From Candidatus Kuenenia stuttgartensis (GTDB lineage Bacteria; Pseudomonadota; Alphaproteobacteria; SMXS01): a stretch of DNA of 64,000 bases. Below are positions 23,581-32,294 of the stretch, piece by piece. Numbering within the stretch: position 1 is the first letter of the stretch; each line of letters starts with the position of its first letter. The notes under the pieces were generated by a model that worked only from the letters and a program-made list of their open reading frames with translations, was not told the DNA's origin and searched no databases. Location of the stretch: NCBI GenBank assembly GCA_943329845.2, contig CALQFM020000015.1:1-64000 (forward strand). Direction: 5' to 3'. A program made the position numbers and the translations under genes.

Positions 23581-23976
23581 ATGAACAGAATCGCAATTTT
23601 GACCGGCGCAGCGCTGCTGGCCGCAGCTGCCGCTACGGGCGGTGCCGCTTATGGACAGGGTGCGCCACAGAACGTGCAGCTGGTCAGGGTGGACGTCACC
23701 ACGCTGGCGTCGGGTTACCGCGCCTCCAAGGTCATCGGCAGTAACGTCGTGAACGACGGCAATGACAAGATCGGCGCCATCGACGATCTGCTTGTAAGCC
23801 CTGATGGAAAGAGGCCCTTCGCCGTATTGTCGGTCGGCGGTTTCCTCGGAATGGGAACGCGTTATGTCATCGTTCCCTACGAGGCCCTCGTCTTTGGCAA
23901 GGACAAGATCATCTTGCCGGGCGGTTCCGTGGACGGTCTGAAGACACTGCCGGAATTCAAATACGCGACCGATTGA
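23581..23976 (+). CDS. Exported PRC-barrel domain protein
   Basis: 131 aa with GGGAG before the ATG. Residues 1-25 form a signal peptide. A PRC-barrel follows: YRASKVIGSNVVND, IGAIDDLLVSPDGKRPFAVLS and RYVIVPYEAL are its typical strands. Such proteins are frequent members of the alphaproteobacterial general stress regulon, agreeing with the GGAAC-N17-CGTT promoter upstream. Probably periplasmic, possibly binding surfaces or small ligands. Confidence 0.85.
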   Translation: MNRIAILTGAALLAAAAATGGAAYGQGAPQNVQLVRVDVTTLASGYRASKVIGSNVVNDGNDKIGAIDDLLVSPDGKRPFAVLSVGGFLGMGTRYVIVPYEALVFGKDKIILPGGSVDGLKTLPEFKYATD

Positions 23977-24095
23977 TCGGTACAAAGCACAGCGCCGGTG
24001 CGCCGTTTGGCAGGGGAAGCTCCTGCCGGGACGTCTGAACAATGGGGCATGGGGGTATACCGGCTGCCCTCCATCCTCACTCCAGGGAGCATCGA

Positions 24096-24392
24096 ATGGC
24101 ACCCAAACCTAGATCGCGAGATGGACGCGCCGCGGATGGCAAGTCGCCAACGCCGCAGACGACCGGCTCGAGCGATGCTGATGAACAGGCCAGCCGTGGT
24201 CGCAGCCAGTATGGGCAGGTTGGCGGCACGCGGGAGACCGCAGCCGATGAGGGCGGATACGGACCGGATGGCCGGCAGGGCGGCTTGGGCGAGGAGAAGC
24301 CCGAGGCGCAGGCTGCAAGAGGTCAGGACGCGCCCGGCAAGAACCTGGGACGACGCAGCGGCACCCCAGACACGGGACCCGACAAGAAGTAG
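24096..24392 (+). CDS. Small hydrophilic, probably disordered protein
   Basis: 98 aa from ATG 24096 with CAGGGAGC upstream; the track ORF begins earlier without support. It is almost free of large hydrophobic residues and rich in Gly, Arg, Gln, Asp and Ser, with GGYGPDGRQGG-type repeats and a KK terminus. There are no cysteines. This composition fits an intrinsically disordered, stress- or desiccation-type protein. It follows the stress-promoter PRC-barrel gene by 119 bp but has no clear promoter of its own. Function unknown. Confidence 0.5.
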   Translation: MAPKPRSRDGRAADGKSPTPQTTGSSDADEQASRGRSQYGQVGGTRETAADEGGYGPDGRQGGLGEEKPEAQAARGQDAPGKNLGRRSGTPDTGPDKK

Positions 24393-24446
24393 TGGTCGCA
24401 CCTTAAGCGCGGTGAGCGGATCGGCCGAAGGTGAAGCCGGAATCTC

Positions 24447-24872
<426 letters not shown>

Positions 24873-24876
24873 GACG

Positions 24877-25308
24877 CTACAGCGCGGCGGCGGCGGCCAG
24901 TGCCTGCGACATGCCGGTGTAGGAGCCTTCCAGCATCCTGGCGACCTCGTTCGCGTCGGCTCCCGGGACGGCTTCGAACTCGCCCGTCCAGTTCAGCCGG
25001 CAGCCGCCCGGCCGCTCGCTGACCACCACCTTCCCCTTGTACTGAGCCATGCCGATCGGCTGGCCGGCGACCAGCGTGTAGACCTGCGTGCGGGTGCCGT
25101 GGTCCAGCGTGTCGAGGCGCTCGGCCATCTGGCCGATACCGGGAAGGTTGAGGTGACGGGTCATGCCGACACCCGGGCCGCCGGTGATCTCGATGGTGCG
25201 CCCCGGGTCCGTGCCGGTCCAGTTCAGGAAGCCGGCGAAATCCGCCAGCACCTTCCACACCGCATCCGCCGGCACCGGCAGATCCTGTTCGACTTTCACG
25301 GTTCCCAT
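24877..25308 (-). CDS. SRPBCC-family (START-like) protein
   Basis: 143 aa with GGGGAGAGG before the ATG. The fold begins VEQDLPVPADAVWKVLADF, the standard first strand and helix of polyketide-cyclase/SRPBCC proteins. It continues with alternating strands (RLDTLDHGTRTQVYTL; CRLNWTGEFEAVPGAD) and the long C-terminal helix. These proteins enclose a hydrophobic ligand; activity unknown. Followed by arfB after 4 bp. Confidence 0.82.
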   Translation of the reverse strand: MGTVKVEQDLPVPADAVWKVLADFAGFLNWTGTDPGRTIEITGGPGVGMTRHLNLPGIGQMAERLDTLDHGTRTQVYTLVAGQPIGMAQYKGKVVVSERPGGCRLNWTGEFEAVPGADANEVARMLEGSYTGMSQALAAAAAL

Positions 25309-25389
25309 CGGCCTCTCCCCAAATTGGCTGCGCCGCGGACGACCGTCCGCGGCGCAGGAACCATATCACCGCCGCGCCGGGCGGAGAAA

Positions 25390-25923
25390 CTAGCGGATAT
25401 CGACGAACGGGCTGTCGCCGGGCTTCCACAACTCATGCGCCCGCTTCAACGACGTCCAGCGCTCCCGCATCTTGGGCGGCGGGTCGCCGTGGAGCTCGGT
25501 GAAGCAGCCATTGACCGAGCGCGTGTCGAAATAGGCCGCGTCCACATGGTCGGCATGCAGACGGGAGGCGCATTCGAAGCCCATGTCCTGGAGGCGATTG
25601 AACTCGCCCTCGAAGTCGCGGGCCAGGAAGGCGACGTGATGGAAACCCTCCTCGCCGCGCTTGTACATGTCGCGGTAGATGGACGGCTTCTCGTCATGCT
25701 GCTCGATGAACTGGATCATGATGTCGCCCAGGTAACCGAACGCATAGGATACGTCGGCCTCGATGTCCTGGCCGCGGTACTCGAAACTGTCGGTCTTGTG
25801 GTGCGCCGCGATGCGGAACGGCCCGGCGCCGTAGAGATCGCTCCACTTCCTGGCCGCCTCCTCGACGCTGTTGACGAAGTAGGCCTGCTGGAACATCGGA
25901 TAACCATTGCGTGGGTCAGCCAT
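25390..25923 (-). CDS. VOC-family protein, tandem copy 2
   Basis: 177 aa. VOC modules start at QQAYFVNSVEEAARKWSD and FHHVAFLARDFEGEFNRL; possible metal ligands are Gln/His, His and Glu in FTELHGDPP. It is a close paralogue of the protein encoded 9 bp upstream (shared SYAFGYLG, AYFDTRSVNG, HELWKPGDSPF), so the pair arose by tandem duplication. Linked to two hotdog hydratase-like genes on the same strand. Likely an isomerase, lyase or dioxygenase step in a catabolic pathway. Confidence 0.82.
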   Translation of the reverse strand: MADPRNGYPMFQQAYFVNSVEEAARKWSDLYGAGPFRIAAHHKTDSFEYRGQDIEADVSYAFGYLGDIMIQFIEQHDEKPSIYRDMYKRGEEGFHHVAFLARDFEGEFNRLQDMGFECASRLHADHVDAAYFDTRSVNGCFTELHGDPPPKMRERWTSLKRAHELWKPGDSPFVDIR

Positions 25924-25932
25924 GATTGCCTC

Positions 25933-26460
25933 CTACAGGGTCAGGAACGGGCTGTCGCCGGGGCGCCACAGCTCGTGGGCGCGGTGCATGGCCATCCAGC
26001 GGCCCATCAGGTGGGGCGGATCGCCATGCAGTTCGGTGAAGCCGCCATTGACCGATCTTGTGTCGAAATAGCAGGCGTCCACTTCGTCGGCGTACAGCCG
26101 GCAGGCGCTTTCGAATCCCATGTCCTGCCACCGCTTGAACTCGCCCTCGAAGTCGTGGACCAGCGTGGCGACGTGATGGAAGCCCTCTTCGCCCTTCTTG
26201 TACATGTCGCGGTAGATCGACGGTTTGTCGTCATGCTGCTGGATGAACTGGATCATCATGTTGCCGAGGTACCCGAACGCATAGGACACGTCGGCCTCGG
26301 TGTCGGTGCCGCGGTACTCGAACTTGACGGTCTTGTGGTGCGGCACGATGCGGAACGGGCCGGCGCCGAACAGCCGGCTCCATTTCACGATCGACTCTTC
26401 CAGGTCGTTGACCAGATAGGCCTCCTGGAACAGCGGATAGGATTTACGGAAATCGACCAT
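25933..26460 (-). CDS. VOC-family protein, tandem copy 1
   Basis: 175 aa from ATG 26460, which has GAGGGAG upstream; the track ORF adds 23 residues. Same architecture as its neighbour: QEAYLVNDLEESIVKWSR, FHHVATLVHDFEGEFKRW, and CYFDTRSVNGGFTELHG. Only 9 bp separate the two genes. The putative metal ligands are conserved in both copies, so neither looks degenerate. Confidence 0.82.
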   Translation of the reverse strand: MVDFRKSYPLFQEAYLVNDLEESIVKWSRLFGAGPFRIVPHHKTVKFEYRGTDTEADVSYAFGYLGNMMIQFIQQHDDKPSIYRDMYKKGEEGFHHVATLVHDFEGEFKRWQDMGFESACRLYADEVDACYFDTRSVNGGFTELHGDPPHLMGRWMAMHRAHELWRPGDSPFLTL

Positions 26461-26544
26461 GACGTCTCCCTCGTTCTGTCGGTGCCGGAGTCTTGCGGCA
26501 AAACCGCTCCGAAGGGAAGAGGGGAACATGCATGAGTGAATTTT

Positions 26545-26952
26545 TCAGGCAGGCAACTCCACCGTCGCCGTCCCCTTGAGCGGCGGCTCGGTGTTGGGGC
26601 GCTCCAGCCAGATGTCGCAGTCGGCCAGCCGTTTGCCGGCTTCCTCGCGAACCGCGGTCACAACACCCTTCGCGGTGATGTGGTCACCGTCGAGGACCGC
26701 CATCGGAAAGGTCATGACCAGGCGCCGGATCGTGCCGGGACCGGCCCATTCGTGCAGCATGTTGATCATGTAGCTCAGCCCCAGCGGCCCCTGGTTGATG
26801 GTGTGCTGGCCGAAGCCCAGCGCAGCGACCGACTTGCGGTCCCAATGGACCGGGTTGGGATCGCGCAGGATGGCGGCCATGGTGCGCATCCGCTCGGGAC
26901 GCACGCTTTCCATCACCCAATCGGGAATCTTGTCGCCTGCCTTGACGTTCAC
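26545..26952 (-). CDS. MaoC-like hotdog protein (hydratase-type)
   Basis: 135 aa single hotdog. LRDPNPVHWD and GFGQHTINQGPLGLSYM match the MaoC hydratase motif, but the usual D-x-N-P-x-H is preserved with Trp after His and the second HG is replaced by NQG. Its start overlaps the upstream gene by 4 bp (ATGA). The pair resembles two-subunit MaoC-like hydratases, one subunit carrying the active residues and the other degenerate. Substrate probably an acyl-CoA; unproven. Confidence 0.78.
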   Translation of the reverse strand: MNVKAGDKIPDWVMESVRPERMRTMAAILRDPNPVHWDRKSVAALGFGQHTINQGPLGLSYMINMLHEWAGPGTIRRLVMTFPMAVLDGDHITAKGVVTAVREEAGKRLADCDIWLERPNTEPPLKGTATVELPA

Positions 26953-27407
26953 AGCACGCCCCTCCGGTAATGCCAGGTAATGGTGGTCCGCGCCGCCAGT
27001 GCACCGTCCGGCTGCGCCACCTCGAACTGGAACTGGATGCGGTCATACAATCGGTCGTTCCGCGATGTCCGGCGTTCCGCTGAAACGATCTTGCCGGAGA
27101 TGCGGTAGGGCACGTCTTCCTTCAACGGCACGAACATTTCCCAGTCATAGCTCTCGATGCCGATCGAGAAGTCGGACTCGGCCTGCCCAAGGGCGAACAT
27201 CTCGCCGATGGTGGTCTTGCTGCCCAGGATCGGCATGTGGAACAGCACCACGGGATGGACCATCCCGTCGGGCAGCAACTCGGCGCCGGTGCATTCGGTG
27301 AGCAGGAAGTTTTCCCAATGCTCGACCATGTAGACGCCGCCTGGAAAGGCGTGGCCGACGATGCCGATGATCTCCGCCTCGGGCGGAACGGGCCTGGTTG
27401 CTGTCAT
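26949..27407 (-). CDS. Hotdog-fold protein, N-terminal-type MaoC partner subunit
   Basis: 152 aa. It resembles the N-terminal (FAS1-like dehydratase) half of double-hotdog hydratases: no D-x-N-x-x-H motif, but strands such as FVPLKEDVPYRISGKIVSAERR and IQFQFEVAQPDGALAARTTITWHY when read in pieces. It is coupled by ATGA to the catalytic-type MaoC gene, supporting a heteromeric hydratase. First gene of the probable operon continuing into the VOC pair. Confidence 0.7.
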   Translation of the reverse strand: MTATRPVPPEAEIIGIVGHAFPGGVYMVEHWENFLLTECTGAELLPDGMVHPVVLFHMPILGSKTTIGEMFALGQAESDFSIGIESYDWEMFVPLKEDVPYRISGKIVSAERRTSRNDRLYDRIQFQFEVAQPDGALAARTTITWHYRRGVL

Positions 27408-27544
27408 GATCTTCCCCGGTTGCAGACGGCGCCTAGGTTATGCGCACGCCCATGGACCGGTCAAACCCGCAGAAAATGCGTGCTTGCCGATTTCATTGGT
27501 CCGCAAACCGGGCTAGGCTGTGCCGAACGGACGGGGAGGTTCGC

Positions 27545-27895
27545 ATGCCGATGATCGTGGAACGCAACTGCTTTTCGGGGCTCGACGGGGTCTATGACCA
27601 GCTCAAGGCGCGTCAGCTGTGGCCGCTGACGTCGGTGCACGAGAAGGCGCTGCAGCGCGAGGCGCCGCACTGGCACCCCTACAACAACCACGTTTTCCTG
27701 CTGGAAGGCACGGCCAGCTTCTTCGACGAGGATGCCGGCATTCGCTACGACCTGAAAGGGGGCGACCTCTGCATCGTTCCCGCCAAGACGCTTCACGCGG
27801 CCGCGTCGGACGGGCCGATGGTGCTGATGGTCTGCTTCGACGAGCCGACACCTGGCTCGAAGATCAAGGCAAACCCGGCCGAAGAGCCGCGCTGA
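27545..27895 (+). CDS. Small cupin-domain protein
   Basis: 116 aa from ATG 27545 with GGGGAGG upstream. Cupin motif 1 is seen as HWHPYNNHVFLLEG (two His and downstream residues of the metal site). Motif 2 is PAKTLHAAAS. A single small cupin barrel, likely metal-binding; may be an enzyme or sensor. It is followed by a clear terminator, so it is probably monocistronic. Confidence 0.83.
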   Translation: MPMIVERNCFSGLDGVYDQLKARQLWPLTSVHEKALQREAPHWHPYNNHVFLLEGTASFFDEDAGIRYDLKGGDLCIVPAKTLHAAASDGPMVLMVCFDEPTPGSKIKANPAEEPR

Positions 27896-27903
27896 AAAGA
27901 ATA

Positions 27904-27925
27904 GGGCGCGCCAGAGCGCGCCCTT
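27904..27925. terminator. Terminator between cupin and DUF1344 genes
   Basis: GGGCGCGC and GCGCGCCC form a perfect 8-bp stem with a CAGA loop, followed by TT and CTCG on the plus strand. It lies between convergent genes and may serve both. Confidence 0.65.
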
Positions 27926-27950
27926 CTCGTCCAGCTAGTGGCTGGGACGA

Positions 27951-28214
27951 TTATTTCTTCGAAGTCACGGTCAGCGAGGAAACCTCGAACAGGCCCTTCT
28001 TCGATTCGTACTTGGCGCGGATCGAGGAACCCGGCGTCAGGTCGGCCTCGTTCACGTCGTCGCCGTAGTGCAGCTCGACGCCGTTCTTCAGGCGGATGAT
28101 GTTGTTCTCGGCGTCGACCTTATCGATCCGGCCGCGGATATCGGCGGCCTGGGCGGCGCCAATGGTGGCGACGGCGAGGACGCCGGCCACCGCAAGAGAC
28201 ACAATCTTCTTCAT
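27951..28214 (-). CDS. DUF1344-like small exported protein
   Basis: 87 aa from ATG 28214 with GGAAGG upstream; the track start at 28292 is too early. Residues 1-23 are a signal peptide ending AAQA-AD. The mature 64 residues form a small beta domain, RGRIDKVDAENNIIRLKNG and SSIRAKYESKKG, as in DUF1344 proteins (OB-like). Periplasmic; function unknown. No EcfG motif is seen upstream. Confidence 0.8.
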   Translation of the reverse strand: MKKIVSLAVAGVLAVATIGAAQAADIRGRIDKVDAENNIIRLKNGVELHYGDDVNEADLTPGSSIRAKYESKKGLFEVSSLTVTSKK

Positions 28215-28425
28215 TGTACTACCTTCCATGGGTACGTTGCTGGCGCGGCTTATATCGGAGTGTAATAGCCATTCCATCCAGCATCGCTGCAACGCAGCCG
28301 TGCATTTATGCGCGCGTGCATGTTTTCACGCGGGCTGTGCGGGAATGCGCCGTCTGGGCCGCGGAGGAAGAAATGTAACGTGGGTGTGTCACGGAACTGA
28401 AACAATCGGCTGCTAGACCGGCCTG

Positions 28426-29397
28426 ATGCTGGATCGCGTCGGCCTGATCTCCGCCTATCATTTCGACGGCCGCGGCAATGCGCGCCCGGTCGGCTGGGAC
28501 GACCTGCCGGCGCTGAACGACATCGACGGTTTCACCTGGATCCACCTGCAGCAGAACGCCACCTACACGAAGGACTGGCTGAGCCGCGAGAGCGGGCTCG
28601 ACCCGGTGGTTGTCGAGGGGTTGCTGGCGCGGCAGTCGCGGCCGCGTTGCACCGAGTTCGTCGACGGCCTGCTGCTCGACCTGCGGGGCGTCAACCTGGA
28701 CCCGACCTGCGAGGAGGAGATGGCGCCGCTCCATGTCTGGGTGGAACAGAAGCGGTTGATCACCGTGCGGCTCTACCGCATCAAGGCGACCCGCGACATC
28801 CGCGATCAGCTCGCCGCCGGCCACGCGCCATCGTCCATCGGCGGGCTGCTGGCGCGGCTGACCCACCGGCTGATCGAGCGTGTCGAGCCGGCGGTCACCG
28901 CCATCGACGACGACATGGATCTGCTCGAGCACGACATGGTCGAGGACCGGAGTGCCGCCACCCGCGCGCGGCTCAACGGCCTGCGCCGGCGCGCGGTCGC
29001 GCTGCACCGTTATGTGGGGCCGCAGCAGATGGCGCTCGCCAGGCTCGCCAACCAGCGGGCGCTCGACATCGACGACCATGCGCGCGGCCGGCTGCGCGAC
29101 GTGGCCGATGACGCCAGCCGCTCGGTCGCCGACCTGGACGCCATCCGCGAGCGCGGCAAGCTGATCCACGAGGAGATGGAGGCCCGCGTCAACGACCGGA
29201 TGCAGGCCAACATGTACCTGCTGTCCATGGTCTCGGTGGTGTTCCTGCCGCTGACCCTGCTGACCGGCCTGCTCGGCATCAACGTGGCCGGCATTCCTGC
29301 CTCCGAAAGCCCGCACGCGTTCTGGAGCGTCTGCTTTATCCTGCTCGTGCTGGGCGTCATCGAGATCTGGTATCTGCGCCGGCGCTACCTGTCCTGA
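28426..29397 (+). CDS. CorA-family divalent cation transporter, ZntB-like
   Basis: 323 aa. A large N-terminal cytosolic domain with a long helix (about 150-255) leads to two C-terminal membrane helices. The loop between them reads GLLGINVAGIP; GIN in place of CorA's GMN is common in ZntB. Probably a pentameric zinc (or other divalent cation) channel of the inner membrane. No Shine-Dalgarno close to the ATG; about 50 bp upstream a strong GGAGGAAG is followed by ATG-TAA (28373-28378), a start-stop element of uncertain meaning. Confidence 0.87.
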   Translation: MLDRVGLISAYHFDGRGNARPVGWDDLPALNDIDGFTWIHLQQNATYTKDWLSRESGLDPVVVEGLLARQSRPRCTEFVDGLLLDLRGVNLDPTCEEEMAPLHVWVEQKRLITVRLYRIKATRDIRDQLAAGHAPSSIGGLLARLTHRLIERVEPAVTAIDDDMDLLEHDMVEDRSAATRARLNGLRRRAVALHRYVGPQQMALARLANQRALDIDDHARGRLRDVADDASRSVADLDAIRERGKLIHEEMEARVNDRMQANMYLLSMVSVVFLPLTLLTGLLGINVAGIPASESPHAFWSVCFILLVLGVIEIWYLRRRYLS

Positions 29398-29488
29398 CCG
29401 GCAGCACTGCCGGTGTCCGACAAGCGCGACTGGAATCCCGGAACGGAATTTGCCATTGTCGGCACCGGGGAAGACTACACGGGGACGC

Positions 29489-30868
29489 ATGATGAACAGG
29501 ATGGACTTTCCGGCCGCCCGCAGCTTCGCGCTCAATCCCGAGGCCAAGCCCGGCTCGTCCGAGGCGTTGTCGCCGTACCAGGATTACGGCGACCGCTTCT
29601 ATTCCACCGACCGCTACGTGTCGCCCGAATGGGCGCGGCGGGAATGGGAGAACATGTGGACCCGCGTCTGGACCCTCGCCGGGATCGCCCGGGACATTCC
29701 GGAAGTTGGCGACTACTTCAAGTACGATCTGGGTCCGGAAAGCTTCATCGTCACCCGCCACGGCGACGGTGCGGACGACATCTCGGCCTACTACAATGTC
29801 TGCCATCACCGCGGCAACCGGCTGGTGATGAGCGAGTTCGGCCACGCAAGCTCGTTCAAATGCGCCTTCCATTCCTGGGAATGGAACCTGGACGGCACCC
29901 TGAAGAACATCCAGGACCGCGAGACCTTCCGCAACGCCGTCGTCGAGGACAATCCACCGCTGACCCCGGTCCGCTGCGAGATCTGGTCCGGCCTGGTGTT
30001 CATCAACATGGACATGGACGCCGCGCCCCTGCTCGACTTCCTGGGTGAGGTGGCCGATCACCTGCAGCCGTTCCACTTCGAGAACATGCATGTTGTGAAG
30101 GACCTGGAGACGCAGTGGCCGTGCAACTGGAAGATCGGCCATGACGCGTTCATCGAGGTCTATCATGTCCACGCGGTGCATCCGGAGATCCTGACGTTCT
30201 TCAACGACCGCGAGGTGCAGTGGGACACTTATCCCAACGGCATGAGCCGCCAGCTGCTGAAATTCGGCGAGGTCAGCCCCAAGCTGGATGACCACGACAC
30301 GCTGAACGACGGCCTGGCCTACCTGCTGTCCGAGGTCGAGGTCACGCCCGAGGACTTCGGCAAGCGGTCGCCCAACGACGCGCGCCGGGTGATCCAGCAG
30401 GCCAAGCGTAAATGGGCCGAGAAGCGCGGCATCGACTACAGCGAATTCACCGACAACCAGCTGACCGACGACTGGAACTACTCCTTCTTCCCCAACATCA
30501 CGCTGAACGCCCATCCCGAGGGCCTGCTGATCCAGCGCTTCCGGCCGCACCGGTCGGACCCGGAGAAGATGACCTACGACCTGCTGGTGCTGATCCGCCC
30601 GGTGGCCGATCCCAACTACAAGGTTCCCGCCTATATGGGCGTGGAGGACGGCACCGACCTGTCGGGCGAGACCCGGCCCGAGCGCATGCACATCGAATAT
30701 GGCAAGCCGGGCCTGGGCTACGTCATCAACCAGGACGCGACCATGATGGGCTTCGTCCATCAGGGCGTGCAGTCGCGCGGCTACAGGGGCGCCCGCTACT
30801 CGGACCAGGAGCAGCAACTGCGCCACTGGCACAACGAGCTGGAGCGTTATGTGCGGGGCGAGAAGTAA
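29489..30868 (+). CDS. Rieske-type ring-hydroxylating oxygenase, alpha subunit
   Basis: 459 aa from the ATGATG at 29489/29492, with GGGGA upstream. Rieske [2Fe-2S] ligands are Cys105-x-His107 (NVCHHRG) and Cys125-x2-His128 (CAFHSW). The catalytic domain has NWKIGHDAFIEVYHVHAVH, giving the bridging Asp and two His ligands of the mononuclear iron. Such enzymes use a reductase (and often a ferredoxin) to cis-dihydroxylate, hydroxylate or demethylate aromatic or terpenoid substrates. No beta subunit or reductase is adjacent, suggesting an alpha-only enzyme. Substrate unknown. Confidence 0.9.
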   Translation: MMNRMDFPAARSFALNPEAKPGSSEALSPYQDYGDRFYSTDRYVSPEWARREWENMWTRVWTLAGIARDIPEVGDYFKYDLGPESFIVTRHGDGADDISAYYNVCHHRGNRLVMSEFGHASSFKCAFHSWEWNLDGTLKNIQDRETFRNAVVEDNPPLTPVRCEIWSGLVFINMDMDAAPLLDFLGEVADHLQPFHFENMHVVKDLETQWPCNWKIGHDAFIEVYHVHAVHPEILTFFNDREVQWDTYPNGMSRQLLKFGEVSPKLDDHDTLNDGLAYLLSEVEVTPEDFGKRSPNDARRVIQQAKRKWAEKRGIDYSEFTDNQLTDDWNYSFFPNITLNAHPEGLLIQRFRPHRSDPEKMTYDLLVLIRPVADPNYKVPAYMGVEDGTDLSGETRPERMHIEYGKPGLGYVINQDATMMGFVHQGVQSRGYRGARYSDQEQQLRHWHNELERYVRGEK

Positions 30869-30887
30869 GGGGTTTCGCCTCCCCACG

Positions 30888-30927
30888 TTGTCATCCCCGC
30901 CAAGCGAAGCGCGCGCGGGGACCCATG
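30888..30927. repeat. Dispersed repeat half-element (TTGTCATCCC family)
   Basis: TTGTCATCCCCGCC followed by a GC-rich stretch and GGGGACCCATG resembles one arm of the large inverted repeat at 61670-61740 (GTCATCCCGGC...GGGACCCA). It is probably a degenerate member of the same dispersed intergenic family. Confidence 0.55.
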
Positions 30928-30948
30928 TCGATGCAGGCCAAAACATCA

Positions 30949-31021
30949 CCGTGTCCCTGAGCTTGTCCAAGGGCCTGCACCAACGGTTGTGCAATGCCCT
31001 TCGACAAACTCAGGGGCACGG
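30949..31021. repeat. 73-bp intergenic inverted repeat
   Basis: Arms of 26 nt (30949-30974 and 30996-31021) match at 23 positions; cores are CCCTGAGCTTGTC and GACAAACTCAGGG. The 21-nt spacer contains a smaller GCAC...GTGC hairpin. It lies between the Rieske gene and the convergent PDZ gene. Similar elements are widespread in alphaproteobacterial genomes; here it may act as a terminator or be a mobile-derived repeat. Confidence 0.7.
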
Positions 31022-31093
31022 ATAGTAAGGTCTCGCCCATACATGAGTCCCGCGTTCGCTGTGCTCAGCGGCGATGACACGAAAGCTGGAGAA

Positions 31094-32122
31094 TTACGGC
31101 CGCGGCGTGATCTGCACGTCCAGCGTCTGCTGCTGGCCGCCGCGCAGGATTTCCAGCCGCACCGACTGACCGGCCTGCAGCCGTTCCGCCTGGTACTGCA
31201 GATCCTTGGGCTGCGCGATCGCATGGCCGTCGAAGGCCACGATGATGTCCCCGCGGCGCAGGCCGGCCTTTTGCGCCGGGCTTCCCAACACGGCATTCAG
31301 CACATAGGCGCCCTCGGTGCCCTGCGCGCCGGTCCGGTACGCCGTCTGCGGCGACACCGGCGCGACCTGGACGCCGAGCCAGCCGGGCGCGCCGGAACGC
31401 GCGTAGGGCCCGGCCATCTGCGGCGCGGTGCCGCCATAGCCGTTGCGGGCCGCGTCCTCGGTCAGGGCCCGCTGCTCGAGGCGCTGTTCGCCTTTGCCGG
31501 CATCCTGCTCCATGCACCGGCGGTACTCCTCGCGCTTCTGCTCGTACTGACGGAAGAAGTCGTCGGAGCACTGGCGGAACGCGGGGTTGGGCCGGCCAGG
31601 CTCGGCGCTGGCCCGCGCTGAGGCGCAGGCCTGGTCGCGCGGTCGCATGGGATTGTCCGGCGGGCCACGGAACTGCTCCAGCTCGTCGGCCACATCGTCG
31701 CACGAGCTGCGCACGCCTGCCTGGTCGTCATAGTGCGGCGCACCCGGCCCACCGGGAGGCGCACCACCATAGGAGCGCGGCGCGCCCTGGCCGTAGGAGG
31801 GCGGCGGCGCGCTGCGCGGCGACGGCTGGGGCGCATAGGACGGCACGCCGCCCGGCCCGGGCAGCCGCGTCGGGCCGGTCGTCGACCCGGTCGCCGGATC
31901 ATAGGCGCCGCCGGCGGCCGGATCCGCGTAGGGATTTTCGCCCGTGTCGGTCTCATCGTCGGCCGGCGCGCCATAGGATTGGCCACGACCTGACTGGTCA
32001 GACGGCCGGTCATAGCTGCCGTCCTCGCCTGGAGGGGGCTGGAGCGATTCGCTGGTGACCTGGGCGTGCGCCGTTCCGGCGAACAGGAGCAGGACTGTAA
32101 TGGCGATAGCGCGGCAAACCAC
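31094..32122 (-). CDS. Exported PDZ-domain protein
   Basis: 342 aa from GTG 32122, chosen for the AGAGG at 6 nt and an immediate signal peptide (IAITVLLLFAGTAHAQ). A long low-complexity region rich in Pro, Gly, Tyr and Ser (about 30-135) is followed by a Cys-containing helical segment (four Cys: SSCDD, QACAS, RQCSD, RRCME). The C-terminal PDZ domain (about 250-340) has PGWLGVQVAPV, GAYVLNAVLGSPAQKAGLRRGD when read in pieces, and IIVAFDG. No protease domain is present, so it is probably a periplasmic adaptor. Confidence 0.75.
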   Translation of the reverse strand: MVCRAIAITVLLLFAGTAHAQVTSESLQPPPGEDGSYDRPSDQSGRGQSYGAPADDETDTGENPYADPAAGGAYDPATGSTTGPTRLPGPGGVPSYAPQPSPRSAPPPSYGQGAPRSYGGAPPGGPGAPHYDDQAGVRSSCDDVADELEQFRGPPDNPMRPRDQACASARASAEPGRPNPAFRQCSDDFFRQYEQKREEYRRCMEQDAGKGEQRLEQRALTEDAARNGYGGTAPQMAGPYARSGAPGWLGVQVAPVSPQTAYRTGAQGTEGAYVLNAVLGSPAQKAGLRRGDIIVAFDGHAIAQPKDLQYQAERLQAGQSVRLEILRGGQQQTLDVQITPRP

Positions 32123-32294
32123 GGGCAACCTCTTTCGTCTACAATTGGCGTCGTCGACTCCGGCGGTATCATTCCGCAGGGCTGCGGCCAATACCATCCG
32201 CCTGAGGAAATGGGTATTCCCAACGTGATCCGCACGCCGGTTGTGTTCCCTACCGGCGATCCTTACTGTTTTGGCGGGGAATACGGGGAAGCGC

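Noticed and set aside
30949-31021. Insertion sequence ends
   Set aside because: The inverted repeat encloses only 21 nt and no transposase, so it is a hairpin repeat rather than an IS.
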